Both the position numbers and the translations under genes were made by a program. From Sipunculus nudus (Eukaryota; Annelida; Sipuncula; Golfingiida; Sipunculidae), in NCBI GenBank assembly GCA_026874595.1, contig CM049310.1:88915556-88979555 (forward strand): 64,000 nt of DNA, given 5' to 3'. Positions within the stretch are counted from its first letter, which is position 1, and every line of letters starts with the position of its first letter. Shown here piece after piece: positions 26,461 through 39,699 of the stretch. A model generated the notes under the pieces. It searched no databases. It worked only from the letters and a program-made list of their open reading frames with translations, and was not told where the DNA came from.

Positions 26461-26970
26461 TGGAACTGGGGTTTGTTTGAGTAACCCCATTTGTCCCACT
26501 TGCGACCTTTATTTTTATCTACGGCAGTGACGGCATCCAGAGATTGTAAAAACCAAGAATTCACCAGTGAAAATTATATTTTTAGTGACAAATAAAATTG
26601 AACAAATTTGACATGCAATAAATATTTTAAATCAGTTTCTGGTTTGTTACTATGCCAACCTGCATATATAATATATGCTTTTAAAATAAACAGGCCTTAA
26701 GACCAGGATAATAGAGTGTAAAGACTGATGAGACTGACATCGTCAATAATATCAGACTGTTAACCCCAAACTTAACCTTCTAACTTAAAAGGACCTATTC
26801 ACATGCCAGCTATGTTAAACTTAATGCGATTTAGTGTTTTCTATGTACAAATATGGTATTTGCCAGAGCCGCTTACTCCTGTGCCGAGTGGAAATAAGAT
26901 CACACTGGGTGCGATCAAAACATTAACATGGTGCGCATGCCACCTAGTGGCCGTACCGGGCAATTTCACA
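26430..26970 (+). repeat. Family A tandem unit 1
   Basis: Runs from CAAGCACTGTTTTTTCTCGG to GGGCAATTTCACAAAGC and is nearly identical to parts of 26,971-27,748. It lacks about 125 bp (between ATGCCAACCT and GCATATATAA) that unit 2 has. Confidence 0.8.
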
Positions 26971-27748
26971 AAGCACTGTTTTTTCTCGGTCACAGTAAGG
27001 TATGAAATCTTATGTAGAAGAGTGTGATGTAATCTGGTGTAATATAATCTTATGTATTATAAGTGGTCTCATGCTGCCATTTAACACGAGGGAACTGGGG
27101 TTTGTTTGAGTAACCCCATTTGTCCCACTTGCGACCTTTATTTTTATCTACGGCAGTGACGGTATCCAGAGATTGTAAAAACCAAGAATTCACCAGTGAA
27201 AATTATATTTTTAGTGACAAATAAAATTGAACAAATTTGACATGAAATAAATAATTTAAATCAGTTTCTGGTTTGTTACTATGCCAACCTAAACATCCGG
27301 TCAGTTGGCCTTTTGTTTGTACCGAAAGTTTGTTACATTTGTTGTGTTTATTTGTTACCGAGTGGCTGGTACAATGTAGAAAGCGGCTTTTAAAGTGGGT
27401 GCGTTGGTGTATGCCCCATGGTTAGCAGGGAAAAACTGCATATATAATAAATGCTATTAAAATAAACAGGCCTTAAACCAGGATAATAGAGTGTAAAGAC
27501 TGATGAGACTGACATCGTCAATAATATCAGACTGTTAACCCCAAACTTAACCTTCTAACTTAAAAAGACCTATTCACATGTCAGTTATGTTAAACTTAAT
27601 GCGGTTTAGTGTTTTCTATGTACAAATATGGTATTTGCAAGAGCCGCTTACTCCTGTGCCGAGTGGAAATAAGATCACACCGGGTGCGATTAAAACATTA
27701 ACATGGTGCGCATGCCACCTAGTGGCCGTACCGGGCAATTTCACAAAT
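26971..27748 (+). repeat. Family A tandem unit 2
   Basis: Very close to unit 1 (for example ATAGAGTGTAAAGACTGATG and the flanking ~300 bp differ by only a few bases), so the duplication is recent. It carries an extra segment at 27,003-27,088 and another at 27,291-27,431; both resemble the long copy at 20.86-21.25 kb and are therefore ancestral, lost from unit 1. Confidence 0.8.
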
Positions 27749-28429
27749 CAATTTTTTTAAAGTTTCTCCACCTTGTTTAAGAGTTGTTGCGCGTGCGCAA
27801 AATCGGCCCTTTAGTAATGCAGTTTTGTTAAGGTAAACATATACACATAGACTGTGTTTACTCACACAGAGGACCATAACACCCATAAACAAGAGATCTG
27901 AGAGAGTAATGGGGTGTGTTTCGGATGGCTCTACTTTTTTTTCATTTTAGAATACCATCCAGTGAATTCCATTTTTTCTGCAATTCATCTCAGACCAAAA
28001 ACAAACTTCCATCATTGAAAGATTAAGAATTTTTTAATTATATTATTAAAACTCTATGTACATTTTTACGCCGAGGTCCAGCTGAAGATATATATAAATT
28101 CTGCCATCATTATGAGTAGTTCTAGAATAAACCGAAATCTATTAAACAGTCCATACGCGCATGCAGATGGGCGATAATATGAGCACATGGAAAGTATTCC
28201 TCTTGGTCCGTTTCCATTCACAAATACAGGGTCTTGACCTCAGATGTCGTACCAGAAGATCTGTATGGTAAGAATTCACTTTGTGGGAACAAGACGCTGA
28301 GCGTACATGCATTCATTAGCATACGGTAGTTTATCGATGAGATTAGCCCACGTATATTGCCATTTCCACGCCATCATACTAAATCAGCACCTTTCAACCA
28401 GATGTCGTTTGTACTCAAAACGAACCCTT

Positions 28430-28570
28430 TCCTGAAGCGACTATGAGACAGTTACTGTGCAACTTCTTTGTATGGCAACATTTTCTGGGTTTGAACAGCA
28501 GCATGCGCATTGAGCAAAGATGTGTAATATGCATAATGGACCGGCCAAGTCGATGCAACGGTGAAAACAT
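28430..28570 (+). repeat. Partial repeat copy related to 18.8 kb
   Basis: TATGGCAACATTTTCTGGG followed by GAGCAAAGATGTGTAAT parallels 18,798-18,870. Diverged; boundaries uncertain. Confidence 0.45.
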
Positions 28571-29074
28571 AATCCCTTCCACTATCAGAGGTATCAAACT
28601 TACTCTTGCTGTGTCGTAACGCTTAGAACAGGTTCTACCAAATTATATAACTAATATAAATTATACGGCTCTCTGGCCGGCTATTTCTTCTACTGGTACA
28701 CTCCACCAGTTATGGGACGGTCAGCGCCACACATCACCACCTCGCTGAAGTAAGGTCTTTTCCAGTAACGTCAGCAGTAATTGGTGGTCATTCCCAGAAT
28801 TTATTTTTCAAAACCAACATGTTTCATTCAGTCATCGCTTACGGCGGGCTTAAGGCTGGCTAATTAAATCCCCAATTTAATCAGTCTTAATAAAATAAGG
28901 CCCTCACCAATTTTGAGTTCAGCGAGACTTTCAACACTAAAACCATTACTTGCCCTACTTAGCCTTAGTGTTACCATTTATCAGACCATCGCTCTTCAAA
29001 GCGGGCCTGTTCAAACAAAATATAACAAGCTCTAGCTCAGCAATTCAGCGCAAGATATTCAGGCATAAACGCGA

Positions 29075-29180
29075 CGCATAAAAATGCATTACATGTACCC
29101 GCTGGCTGAAGCGATTCGCGTGTATAGGCAACTTGGCATTGGCCTAGGGGTCCAATACACGGGGCACACAAAAGCTACTT
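29075..29180 (+). repeat. Second copy of the 16.9 kb repeat
   Basis: Same landmark order as 16,860-16,960. A 132-codon open frame from 29,179 to 29,577 follows it; no domain is recognisable and it is not called a gene. Confidence 0.45.
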
Positions 29181-29554
29181 GTTGCTCTTGTTATCTGGAC
29201 AGAGGGAACGTTGCAATAGTGTTTACAAAGCACTAACTTTTGGTCCATGGACCGTTATGTTCGTTCAACAGAGAGAAAAACACAGGAAACGGAGGTCTAC
29301 GTATGTACAACCTGAATACATGATTTCAGTGCGAATGTTATTGCCTTTGGGACAACTGTTTGCGTTCCAATATCAACGATGCCACTCACAAGATCACATA
29401 AGGCGTGGCGGCCTGATATGCAAATGCGAGGGATTCGCCATACGGACTGTACTGGGCTATAGTGATAGCACCGAGTCATGTCTATTGGTAAATGGAATCA
29501 CGTTTTATTTGAGCCATTTTAGAAGCAACGTTAATACTAAAACCCAAGCAGGGC

Positions 29555-29850
29555 AAGGGAAAAAAGGTCATAGGTAACTTCATGACATTTTATTGTATTC
29601 TATTTCAAATTAGCTCACCAATTGTTTATTTCAAAGCATGGCAGTTGGTGCCACATCTAATTAAAAAAAAACTTGTTTAAATTACTAAAAACGATTGTGA
29701 CATTCTTAGTCGTCAATGAAGGCCGAACAACGCCCAGTTCTTTTTAATGACAGCCTTGTATCCATATTGGTGGATCACAAATTCAATTGAGCACGTCCAC
29801 TCATGTCAGTTTTCAAGAAAATATATTACTTGCACGGTCTTGGGATTTAC
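29555..29850 (+). repeat. Family Y copy 2, partial
   Basis: CATAGGTAACTTCAT, CTCACCAATTGTTTATTT, AACGATTGTGAC and CCATATTGGTGGATCA occur in the family order. The insertion site seen in copy 1 is uninterrupted here (about 29,735). Confidence 0.6.
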
Positions 29851-30297
29851 GCGCGAAAAGAATTCCTAGGTCTGTTAATTGAAGCAATACTGAGTATTCA
29901 GTTTTAGGCGTGTGATATTTAATAACGCACACCCTCAAACATGGCAGTTATTTGGAATAGACGGACCGACGGAAAACCTGACGCCAATAGCCGTATAGGG
30001 CGTCTGCTAATAATAAAATAAATCTTAATTAGAACCATACATAGCTGAATTGGGATTATGAATTTTATTATTCTAGATACTACGTTGCAGCTAGAGACCC
30101 CCCTGAAGGTAGATAAACAGCTGACCTCTAATGAGTAGGAAACTTCCATGGATGTGACCATCATGACACTAACACTTCCCGCACGAGCAATAAACATTCC
30201 TCTAACTAGCTTGTTTATTTTTATATTTTTATCTATTGTTTATGGATATTTTATGAATGAGGCTTTTTAATCTGTACCGGAAACATAGCCACTGTCG

Positions 30298-30299
<2 letters not shown>

Positions 30300-30333
<34 letters not shown>

Positions 30334-30386
30334 TATTTTATCATTATTAATTATAATAATAATAATTATTATTATTATTATTATAA
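30300..30386. repeat. Inverted (TTA)n / (AAT)n arrays
   Basis: TTA units at 30,300-30,335 followed by AAT then ATT units to 30,386; can form an AT-rich hairpin. Confidence 0.9.
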
Positions 30387-30924
30387 TGCAGCTTAACTGC
30401 CTTGGCATGACGTTAATGTTCAGGAAAGAACTCTCAGGTATTCGGACCCAAATGTCACCAAATACGTGAAGGCTGTCCAATGCTGGAATAAACTGTGGCG
30501 AATTTACTACAGTTAAAAAGTCAAAATGTGAGCAAGTACCGGTCTAGCAGGGATCGATTTTGTCCCAAACACAGAGATCGTTTTGTTTGGATATGTTGGA
30601 CAGAAATTAGTGTAGCAAGGCGAGACAGCAAACAGTGGCAGTGTTTGGCAGGAAGTTTATTTAATTTAATTTTCTGTTTCTCAGTAAGTTTCTGTTACTT
30701 AGTCTTGCGTGTTACAGCTTCCCGTCTGTGAAATCAACCGTTAAACCCGTAAAATCGCCCAGCAAGAGGTCCATTCGGGGCATTAACCCCAAAATGAGAA
30801 ACAGACTTTGGAAATCGGGTAGAATGGTAAATTAGGAACATACAAATCTCAAGACTCTGAACCAAGAGAAAAAGAAAATCTGGTTAAAAAATAACAATTT
30901 CCTGCTTTTTTTATAAAACGTGAA

Positions 30925-32510
30925 CTTACCCTGAATCTGGGTATGTTCATTGAGGCAGATCAGTAATACAGAAAACTTTAGGTACTTTACCCCAACGTCA
31001 GTTAAAAAGCACCTAATGTGAAGCAAAGCAGTAAAGTCATCGAGATTATGATTTTCTTGTTATTATATCTGAAACTTTATTATATTATGTATCAGAAAGC
31101 TTGAAATTACTTTATTGTCAGTAATACTATCTAAAATACTTTTAGTTTATAAATAATGCTTTATAATGCATGCAAATATGTCTCTGCAAAAGTTCCCCAT
31201 GCATGAATATAAGGCTAAAACTTTTAAGTTTGTAGTAAATTTGCTAATGGAACCAATGTTCAACTTATTTATGTAAGACAGCAATCATTTGGATAATATT
31301 TCTCATATCAATAAAGATAAGCACAAAAGCAAGTGACAAAGTTTAAACATGGAAAATACGGCAAGTCACAGTGAACAAACAGAAGTGGAAGTTGTTGCCG
31401 TTTGTTTATAAAAGTACTTTACAACATTTAATTTTGCTCCTGGTAAGATTTTTATCCATTAATGATAAGATTTGTTTTTATTTTCCTCCATTTTCTCCCT
31501 CTGTCAGGCAGATATCTTTGATTAACCATGCTACTCTTTTCGCCAAGATGATACCCATAACTGAAATCTCATTTGAGTTCATAAACCAATAGCAACAGGT
31601 TCGAATTGGTGAATGCAGTTTCGTGATCATAATTAAGTATTGATTGCGAGTGACAAGCAACGTTGAAAATGAAAGATATGATTAACCATTTCCTTATCTG
31701 TAATATTCCCCTTTGCTGAGTATAAGGCGGATGCCCGACTGTCATATCCTCATAGTGTACACATATCTGTGTGGTTCTGTCATATCCTCATAGTGTAGAC
31801 ATATCTGTGCGGTTCTGTCCGTATGGCAAACACAAAAATTTAGTCTGTAAACACTGACTTATAGATTTACATGCTTTATGTTTGTGAAAACCCCATTGTG
31901 TAGAATCAGAGCCTCCTTGATGAACGCATTATAGTTATTCAGGCCGCTGTGGCACGCTTGTCCTACTTTTTATAACTACTTTTCCCATGAATCCACCTTC
32001 ATTAACCATGGGTTATCGCTAGGAACAGATGGCTATAATAGATAGTTTGTTGGTGGTAACTTGTTTAACTTATACCAATATAGGATCTGGTAGACCTCCG
32101 TGCTTTAGAGGGCCATAGGTAAGTTCATCGCATACTTTAATTCCTTGAATTGCAAATTCACTCACCAACTGTTTATTTTAAATCATGGGAGTTGGTCACA
32201 CATCTATTAAAAACACTATAGTTTAACTAGACACTATAACAACCCTCAAGGGCATCAATTAGGGCCGAGCGACGACCGGATCCTGATAGCAACAGTTTTG
32301 TAGCTATATTGGCGGCACGTCCGCTCACGTCAGACATCATTAAATTATTACTTGCACAGCTGTGAATTTAACGTTTCTTGGTAAAATGCACTATAAAGAG
32401 ATAACAGTCGCTTTGATGTATATTTATTTATTGTGCGTCAATGCATATGCTCAGCTGTAGGTAATAAAGCAGTACGCTGTGTAGAGACGTAATGTTTTGA
32501 ATCCTCGAGA
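30925..32510 (+). repeat. Family Y copy 3 with upstream Z module
   Basis: 30,925-31,065 matches 37,480-37,590; 31,100-31,690 matches 36,300-36,950 (ATAATGCTTTATAATGCATG, ATTTTTATCCATTA, CAGGCAGATATCTT); 31,700-32,510 matches 34,300-35,075 and 36,950-37,480. A direct duplication of about 39 bp (TGTCATATCCTCATAGTGTA) lies at 31,741-31,818. Confidence 0.7.
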
Positions 32511-32533
32511 CCCGTATACCTTGTATTGATGTA

Positions 32534-33792
32534 CAGTGAAACCCCGGTCTATGGACAACCCTCTGGGGCGGACACCCCGTGTTACAGCCTCCGGAACGAC
32601 CAAGCGTGTATACTACTTTAACAACCCCTCTTAGGCAGACACCCCGCCATTCTTGACATCGGACACTTTTTGTCCGCCCATCAGATAAAATTACCCCCGC
32701 TAACGGACACGTGACGGCCTAGATGTTCTGCTTCCGGTACATTTGTCACGACTTTGAACTGCCAGTAATCTCATTATTTAGACAAGTAGCAATGGAACAA
32801 AACAAAGGCGCTTTTGACCCTTTTGACCCTTTTGACCCTTTTGCCTTCAAGATTGTAATCTGTGAATTGTATGCGTTTTATTTTCATTATTCAAAGCGTT
32901 GAAAAAAGAGACGGCATCTGTTCAGTTTCTCATATACCGACCTTTCACTGAAGTGACATTGCAATCCCGATTTCGGGCAACAATATTCTTTCACAGGAAC
33001 GAAACCGATGATATAAACGTAACCGCGGTGCCAGGTGTCTCAACATATGACCGGTCATGAGTCGTGATCTATCGCTCAGTTGGGATTTAGATCAAAGGCG
33101 ATCAAAGGCCTTAATTATTAACGTGTTTGGTGACTAATACTGTCAATCATAGCTCAGAATGATGAACTCATATTTTACAAGCTGGTTGACGTGTCAGTCC
33201 CTTCACAAAAAGTTTTTACCTGGTCGGATGACCATCGACCCTGACAGAAACCAATCACCGATAGTATAACAGACGTCTCATGAATACGAGTGACACGGAC
33301 CAATCACAAAGGCCGTAACACATCTTTATTCTTCTTTATTTAATCGTCTTTAACTTTACGACCGAGCCTTATGTTAGAACAACTGTGAATGAGAACTAGA
33401 CAAATCGATTTATTTAATACATGATTCTTTTATGACCAGTAAAGGAGTTAGAAATTACGACATTTGACGCACGTATAGGAAATGCGTCAAAACAACATAC
33501 GGCGTAGTTACGTGCAAGTCCTGCTGCTGTCAGTCAATAATGGAAAATTCCATGTATTCTCTGACAAATATATATGTTTAAGACCCAAATAAAAATAATA
33601 TATAACAGTCTCATATATAAGTAAAATATGAACAAGTCTCAAGAAAATTAATTTGCATAATATGGCGTGGAAAATAGCGAAACAGAAGAAAAAGTTTTTC
33701 ATGGACAACCCGACCCCCTCTGGGGCGGACACCCCGCCAAACGGGACAAATCATCCGGTCCCATTACTGTCCGCTAAAGACTGGTTTCACTT
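32534..33792. mobile_element. Tigger/pogo-like TIR element, non-autonomous
   Basis: The left end is CAGTGAAACCCCGGTCTATG; the right end, inverted, is AAGTGAAACCAGTCTTTAGC. TA lies outside both ends (32,532-32,533 and 33,793-33,794), fitting a TA target duplication. CAGT(G)AAACC ends and GGACA repeats are typical of Tigger-type mariner relatives. No transposase ORF is present. A small TTTTGACCC triplication sits at about 32,812-32,842. Confidence 0.7.
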
Positions 33793-33929
33793 TATATCTA
33801 TTGAAGCCCTTGAGCTACCAGATATTATTTTATTATTGTCCTTTTCCTTGGCTATTTAAGTAAAATAAATTTAGTCTGCTGACGTTAGGCAGTTGGTTGA
33901 CATAGTTTATTTAGACGCACCAAGTATAT

Positions 33930-35460
33930 TTTCAAATTCCAGACTTGATAGATGGGATTACGATCAGCGATGGACAGAAATGTTGGAATATTCCATTTTT
34001 TCCCAAGGGTATTCAGTATGATGTCATCATATTGATGAGTATATTACATTCTCTGGGTTTTGAGGGAATGTAAAGCAGATTACAGAAGAGTGTGTGGAAC
34101 CAGTGTCCCTGTAAACAACGAATCAGGGCTTCCATGTTGTTAAAAACTGATCCACCAGCTGGGATCCCATTGTAATTTAGCTATTTCCTTAAACTTAAAT
34201 ACCATCACACAGTTTGACACTAAAGATGTTGGTGCGCATGGCCTAATATGAGATATAACATCACATGACGTAAACCAATGCCCGTTTAATAAGTATCATC
34301 ATTTGCAATTTTTCCTTTTTCTGACTCCAAGGGGGATGCCTGACTGTCATATCTCCATAGCGCACACGTATCTGCGAAGTTCAGTCCGTATGAGAAACAC
34401 AACAATTTTGTCTGTAAACACTGACTGTTGATTACTTTCTGTATGTTTGTGAAGAATAAGAGCCACGATGAATACATTAAAGGTATTCAGGCCCTTGGAG
34501 CACGTGTACTACTTTTTCTAACTCTTCCCCATAAATCTTGTTTTACCATGGGTTATCTCTAAGAACAGATGGCTATAAAAGATCGTGTGTTGGTGGTAGC
34601 TTGTTCTAGTTATACCAATAAAGGACATGGTAGACCTCGCATACTTGTTAATTTAAAAGAAAGAGGGCCATAGGTAAGTTCATAGCATACTTTAATTCCT
34701 TGAATTTCAAATTATCTCGCCAACTGTTTATTTTTAAACATGGGAAATGGTCAAACATCTATTAAAATCACTAGTTTAACTAGAAACTATTGCGACCCCA
34801 AAAGGCACCAATTAATGCTGAGCGTCCACCGGTTCCTGATTGCAACAGCCTTGTGGCCATATTGGTGGTTAAGAAATTCAATGGCGCTCACGTCAGACAT
34901 CGTTAAAATATTACTTGCACAGCTGCGAATTTAACGTATCTTTTGAAAATGCACTATATAGAGATAACAGTAGCTTTGATGTATATTAATTTATATTTAT
35001 ATTTATATTTCAATATATATGCACAGCAGCAGGTAATTAAGCAATTCGCTGTGTAGAGACGTAAAGTTGAACAATAACTTCATATTCCAGAGTTGATTGA
35101 TGGGATTACGGTCAGCGATTGACAGTATTGGAATATTGCATTTCGTTCCAAGGTTTTTCAGTATGACATCATCAAATTGATGACTATATTACACTCTCGG
35201 GGTTTGAAGGAATGTAGACAGCATTACATTTTCTTTCTGAAAGTTTTGAAAATTTAGAGGAACCAAAACTGAAGATAGTGTGAAGCCAGTGTGCCTGTAA
35301 ACAACGGATCAGGGCACCTATGTTGTTAAAGTCTGTTCTATCAGTGGGGTCCCACTGCAATTTAGCTATTCCCTTAAACTTAAATACTATAACACAAATT
35401 GACACTTAAGAAATTGGTGCGCAAAGGCCTAATATGAGATATAACACTACATAAGGAAAA
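33930..35460 (+). repeat. Family Y copy 4 flanked by two X modules
   Basis: X modules at 33,930-34,280 and 35,080-35,460 align throughout (TGATGGGATTACG, AGTATGA(T/C)(G/A)TCATCA, GTAAACAACG(A/G)ATCAGGGC, GGCCTAATATGAGATATAAC), with a Y module (34,290-35,075) between them. No coding capacity is recognised. Confidence 0.75.
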
Positions 35461-35489
35461 CCAACTAAAAATATAGACAACATTCTGTT

Positions 35490-35830
35490 TCTTATCAATC
35501 TTTGGGCAAGTGACATGGCCTAACTTTGATTCTTACATTTTTAGAATAGTTATGGAACTCAAAAGCCAGTCAGGAGCTTTTAAATGAGGTTGTTTGAAAA
35601 GTGACCTTGGCCCTCATCAGTTTAGTTGAGATGTTGTAAAAAGTAAACCATTTTCTCGGACGTAGGTTTTAATTAATTACACAAATATTTAACAAGATAT
35701 GGTTTGAGCTTCATTCTTGTTAATCAGGCCTAAGCTTCACTTCTACATTACAACTAACGTATTGATCTGATCTGCAAGTTTAAGTAAAGATAAACAAATT
35801 TCAACGGGCAGCCCATCGTGAAACATAGAT
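35490..35830 (+). repeat. Second copy of the 0.9-1.4 kb MITE, left end missing
   Basis: Shares CAAGTGACATGGC, TTTTTAGAATA, AGTGACCTT, GTTGTAAAAAGTA and AAATTTCAA(C)GGG in the same order as 1,037-1,375. No left terminal arm is visible, so this copy appears truncated or rearranged within the 31-37 kb block. Confidence 0.55.
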
Positions 35831-36299
35831 AAGATATCGATGTACTTGTGCTGGGGCAAAAGCACAACTCGTTAAATGGTCGAACCAGCAGTTGTGTGGT
35901 TCTTTCTGTTACCAAATATGCCAGAACTGTCACTGGTGCACTCTAAATTTTCAGTTCGCCTGAGCAATGAAGGATGGCAGAGTCTTTCCTGGGGAAGTGG
36001 GTCAGCAAAGTCTCAACATTTCGAGCTGTAATTTATAATTGCCTTTCTGGTATTCTAGAAGGAACAAATAAATGAATGAATAGCAAACCTGCTGCTTAAT
36101 CTATCTGTCCCTCCATTATTTTACAGTTGCCATAGTTGTGGTGTCTTGGTCATGTAATATATGATATAACCGCATTTTATCGTGAAGAAAAGAGGCAGAA
36201 GAACATCGCTGTTACAGCCATGCTGCCAGTGCATGAACTCTAGTTTCCCGTGACCTGACCTGTGATCTTACCTCTTTGGTGGATCAGCATGCCTGTTGT

Positions 36300-37590
36300 C
36301 AATACTTCTATTCCAACACATTTTTTTATTATGAATAATGCTTTATAATGCATGAAAATATATGACTATAATATGTTCCTTACATAAATCGGGCTACATC
36401 TTTTAATGTTGTGATAAATTAGCTGATGGAACCACTATTCATTCTAATGTATTTAAGACAAAAAACATTTGCACAATATTTCTCATATAAATAAAAATAA
36501 GCACAATGGCATGTGACAAAAAAAATAAACTTGGAGAATACTGCAAGTCACCGAGAACAAATAGAAGTTGTAGCCGTTGCTCTATAAAAAATACTTCACA
36601 ACATTTAAATTTGCTACAGACAGGATTTTTATCCATTACTGATAAGATTTGCTTCAATTTTGTTCCAATTTCTCCCTCTATCAGGCAGATATCTTGGATT
36701 GCCCATGCTACGTCTCCTTATGCTGCCCTTTTGCCAAGATAATACCAATAACTGGAATCTCATTTCAGTTATGAACCCATAGCAACAGGTTTGAATTGTT
36801 GAATGCAACCTCGGATCCTTGGAATAGTGTACAGTTTATACTTCATATTTTCTGAGATATATCTGATCATATGTTTTGATTGCAAGTGACGAGCTACATT
36901 GTAAATGAAAGAAAGTATAAACCCATATCCAATTGGTAAATATTCTCATCTGTAAATTTGCCCTTTTCTGACTCATAGGCGGATGCCTGATTGTCATTTC
37001 CTCATAGTGTACACATATCTGCGCAGTTCAGTCCGCATGACAAACACAACAATTTTGTATGTAAACTCTGACTTGTATGATTACTTTCTGTATGTTTGTG
37101 AAACCCAGTTGTGTAGAATAAGATCCTCGATGAACCCATAAAAGGTATTCAGGCCCTTGGAGCACGTGTACTACTTTTTATAACTCTTCCCCATAAATCT
37201 TGGTTTACCTTGGGTTATCTCTAGGAACAGATGGCTATAAAAGATCGTGTGTTGGTGGTAGCTTGATCTAGTTATACCAATATAGGATACAGTAGACCTC
37301 GCATGCTTGTTAATTTAAAAGAAAAAGGGCCATAGGTAAGGTCATAGCATACTTTAATTCCTTGAATTTTAAATTAACTCACCAGCTCTTTGTCACACAT
37401 CTATTTCAAGCACTAGTTTAACTAGAAACGATTGCGACCCTCATGGTCATCAGTAAGGGCCGCACGACGCCCAGTTCCTGAAATTGAAGCAGATCAGTTA
37501 TTCAGAAAACTTTAGGGATTTTTGCCCACCGTCAGTTAAAAGGCACCTAATGTGAAGTTAAGCAGTGAAGTCATCGAGATTATAATTTTT
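36300..37590 (+). repeat. Family Y copy 5 with Z module and junction segment
   Basis: Z (36,300-36,950) then Y (36,950-37,480), then 110 bp (GAAGCAGATCAGTTATTCAG and following) that in copy 3 precedes Z. The order is therefore circularly permuted between copies. Confidence 0.7.
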
Positions 37591-38400
37591 AGCCCAGCTG
37601 ACTGTAAGTCAATTGAGCCAAAGTGATCGGTTAGCGACCGTCGTCCGTCTGTCTCCGTTATCCTGATAATTAATATATGAATTGTCCTTAATCTTGCCTT
37701 GAATATTGATCATTACTAAGGTTGTTAGTTCCCGGAAACTGGTTGCGCAACTTTTCTCATTTTTACGAATTTGTCTCTGTTTTGGGGATCTTCAAATGTC
37801 AACAGTTATGTCAGTTTCTCGACTTGTTTCATCTAGTGTACCGAAACGTGGTGTGTTAATTGATTATGATTGCTTTCTTCAGTCTCTGAACACTGGTGGC
37901 CCTACCTGTATTTTTTTTCAATTTTTACGATTTTTTCCTTTTTGAGACCGTCAAATTATATTGATACTATCAGATTAGCAACTGTGGTTTCATCTAGTGT
38001 CCTGAAACGTGTGTTATTAGGGTCTCGCTTGAATAAGCGGATGCCCTATAGTAATTATTTTGAACGTCCGTCTGTTCGTTCTTCTGTGTGACTGTCAAAT
38101 TAGTTTTCTGGTGATAACTCCTATTTGGATTGAATTATGTATGGCCCACCTCTAAAGCAAACACTCTTTTGATTTTTCGGTCATGGTTACAGAGCCCATC
38201 AATTCACAAATGAATTTACGGGTGATAACTCCAGTTTGGGTAGACAGATTGGCTTCAAACTTATTTATAATTTACATGCATATTACAGTCACTTAGTTAA
38301 GATACCAGTACTTCTACAAATATGTATTCACTAAGGCTCCTGCATATTCCATGTAGCCCTGACACAGGTCCAGTAAACTGAAGCCCACACACCTTTGATG
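37591..38400 (+). repeat. Dispersed repeat with GTCCGTC tract and repeated GTGATAACTCC
   Basis: CGACCGTCGTCCGTCTGTCT near 37,636 and CGTCCGTCTGTTCGTTCTTC near 38,066, plus two GGTGATAACTCC stretches (about 38,110 and 38,220), suggest two related units. No reading frame with a recognised domain. Confidence 0.4.
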
Positions 38401-39149
38401 CTCCCGGTTATACCTCGGGCTTCTCTGTTTCCAACCGGTTGATTCACATAGAGTTCGTACGCAGTCTTACAAAGTCTTACTTTTCATTTGCAAAAATAAG
38501 GCTTGACAAAGTCTGACTTTTCTCGTATATTAGAGGATACTGTATGTCTTATATAAGTCTTTCTTTCTGTTTACCAGAATTGATCGGTTTTATTTGTGTT
38601 TAAATCATGCGAGAAGAAAAATAAATGGACAGAGCGGACACGTACACGCACAAACGTTTACAACGTGATGGAAAACGAGTGCTGTTCATGAATATTTATT
38701 TAGGTCGACATGAATACCATGACCCGGTCGTTGCGCATGCGTTAAAGTTTCTAGGTCGCTTTCACTTCAACCAAAACAACTTCACCTGATGATATGCCTG
38801 AGTCTGTCCACCCGTTGTTTAATTATTTTTTTTTTACCGTACATTGTTCCGTCTAAACACCATTTACCATAGTCCCTCAGATCTCTGTTAGAGGAAGGGA
38901 TTGATCAAACAGTCACATAATCAGTCACCTGTGTACCGCGATAACGCGGGACCCGTGTACCGCCTGGCACAATGTCAGGTTGCAGTTTATGCTACAAACA
39001 AAGTTGCGTTTGGTTCTGGATTTTCACAACGGACTGCAATGCTGTAAGTTTATTTATATTTGTGTTCCTGTGAGTGTGCCCAATGCGTCACCCTCGTATC
39101 TACTTCCACACAGTTCCATATAAATAAAATAAATATTAATAAATATTTT

Positions 39150-39280
39150 TATGATCCATCGACAACCACAACCAACCTCTGACCAAATTTTACGGCCTGC
39201 ACCCCGCACCCCCCCCCCCCCCCCACACTTTTTTCCCCTGGCTTGGATCCCCCCTTTTTCAAAACCATGGATCCATACCA
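39150..39280 (-). repeat. Related G/C-tract repeat, minus strand
   Basis: Read on the minus strand: GGATCCATGG, GGGGGATCCAAGCCAGGGG, then a 16-base G tract, as in the family at 19.3 and 49.0 kb. Also compare 22,180-22,255 (poly-G/poly-C with GGGGCGCAGCC on the minus strand). Confidence 0.45.
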
Positions 39281-39699
39281 AATACATTCCATGTCATGTA
39301 TTCCAGCCGCTTTGAACTATATAAGGACAATTCCCAATAGATTTATTTTCAAGTCTGCTTTCCTTCATAACTGTACAATATCAGCATGTCGGCCAGCAAT
39401 GTTATTGTGATAGTTTCCTCAGTTTGTCTCAAGAGTATGCAAGAAAGAACTTAGTAATTAATGAGCTCCGTGTGCATATGCCACAACTTTCACTTTGTTC
39501 CTTTAGGTTCCTGAAAATGCAATGCCTTGAAGGTAAAAGTTTTGAAATAAAGCCATCAAAGGCCTACAGGTCTTATGTGAACCTGGGCAATGGGATAAAC
39601 ATCTGGCACATTACATCCCTGATAACATACTTGACCATTTTTTGTAAAAGTACATTATTATGTTGACATATACACAAAACAAGAACTCCGTCTTTTGAA

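Noticed and set aside
29179-29577. 132-codon open frame
   Set aside because: No motif, adjacent to repeat sequence, no splice support.
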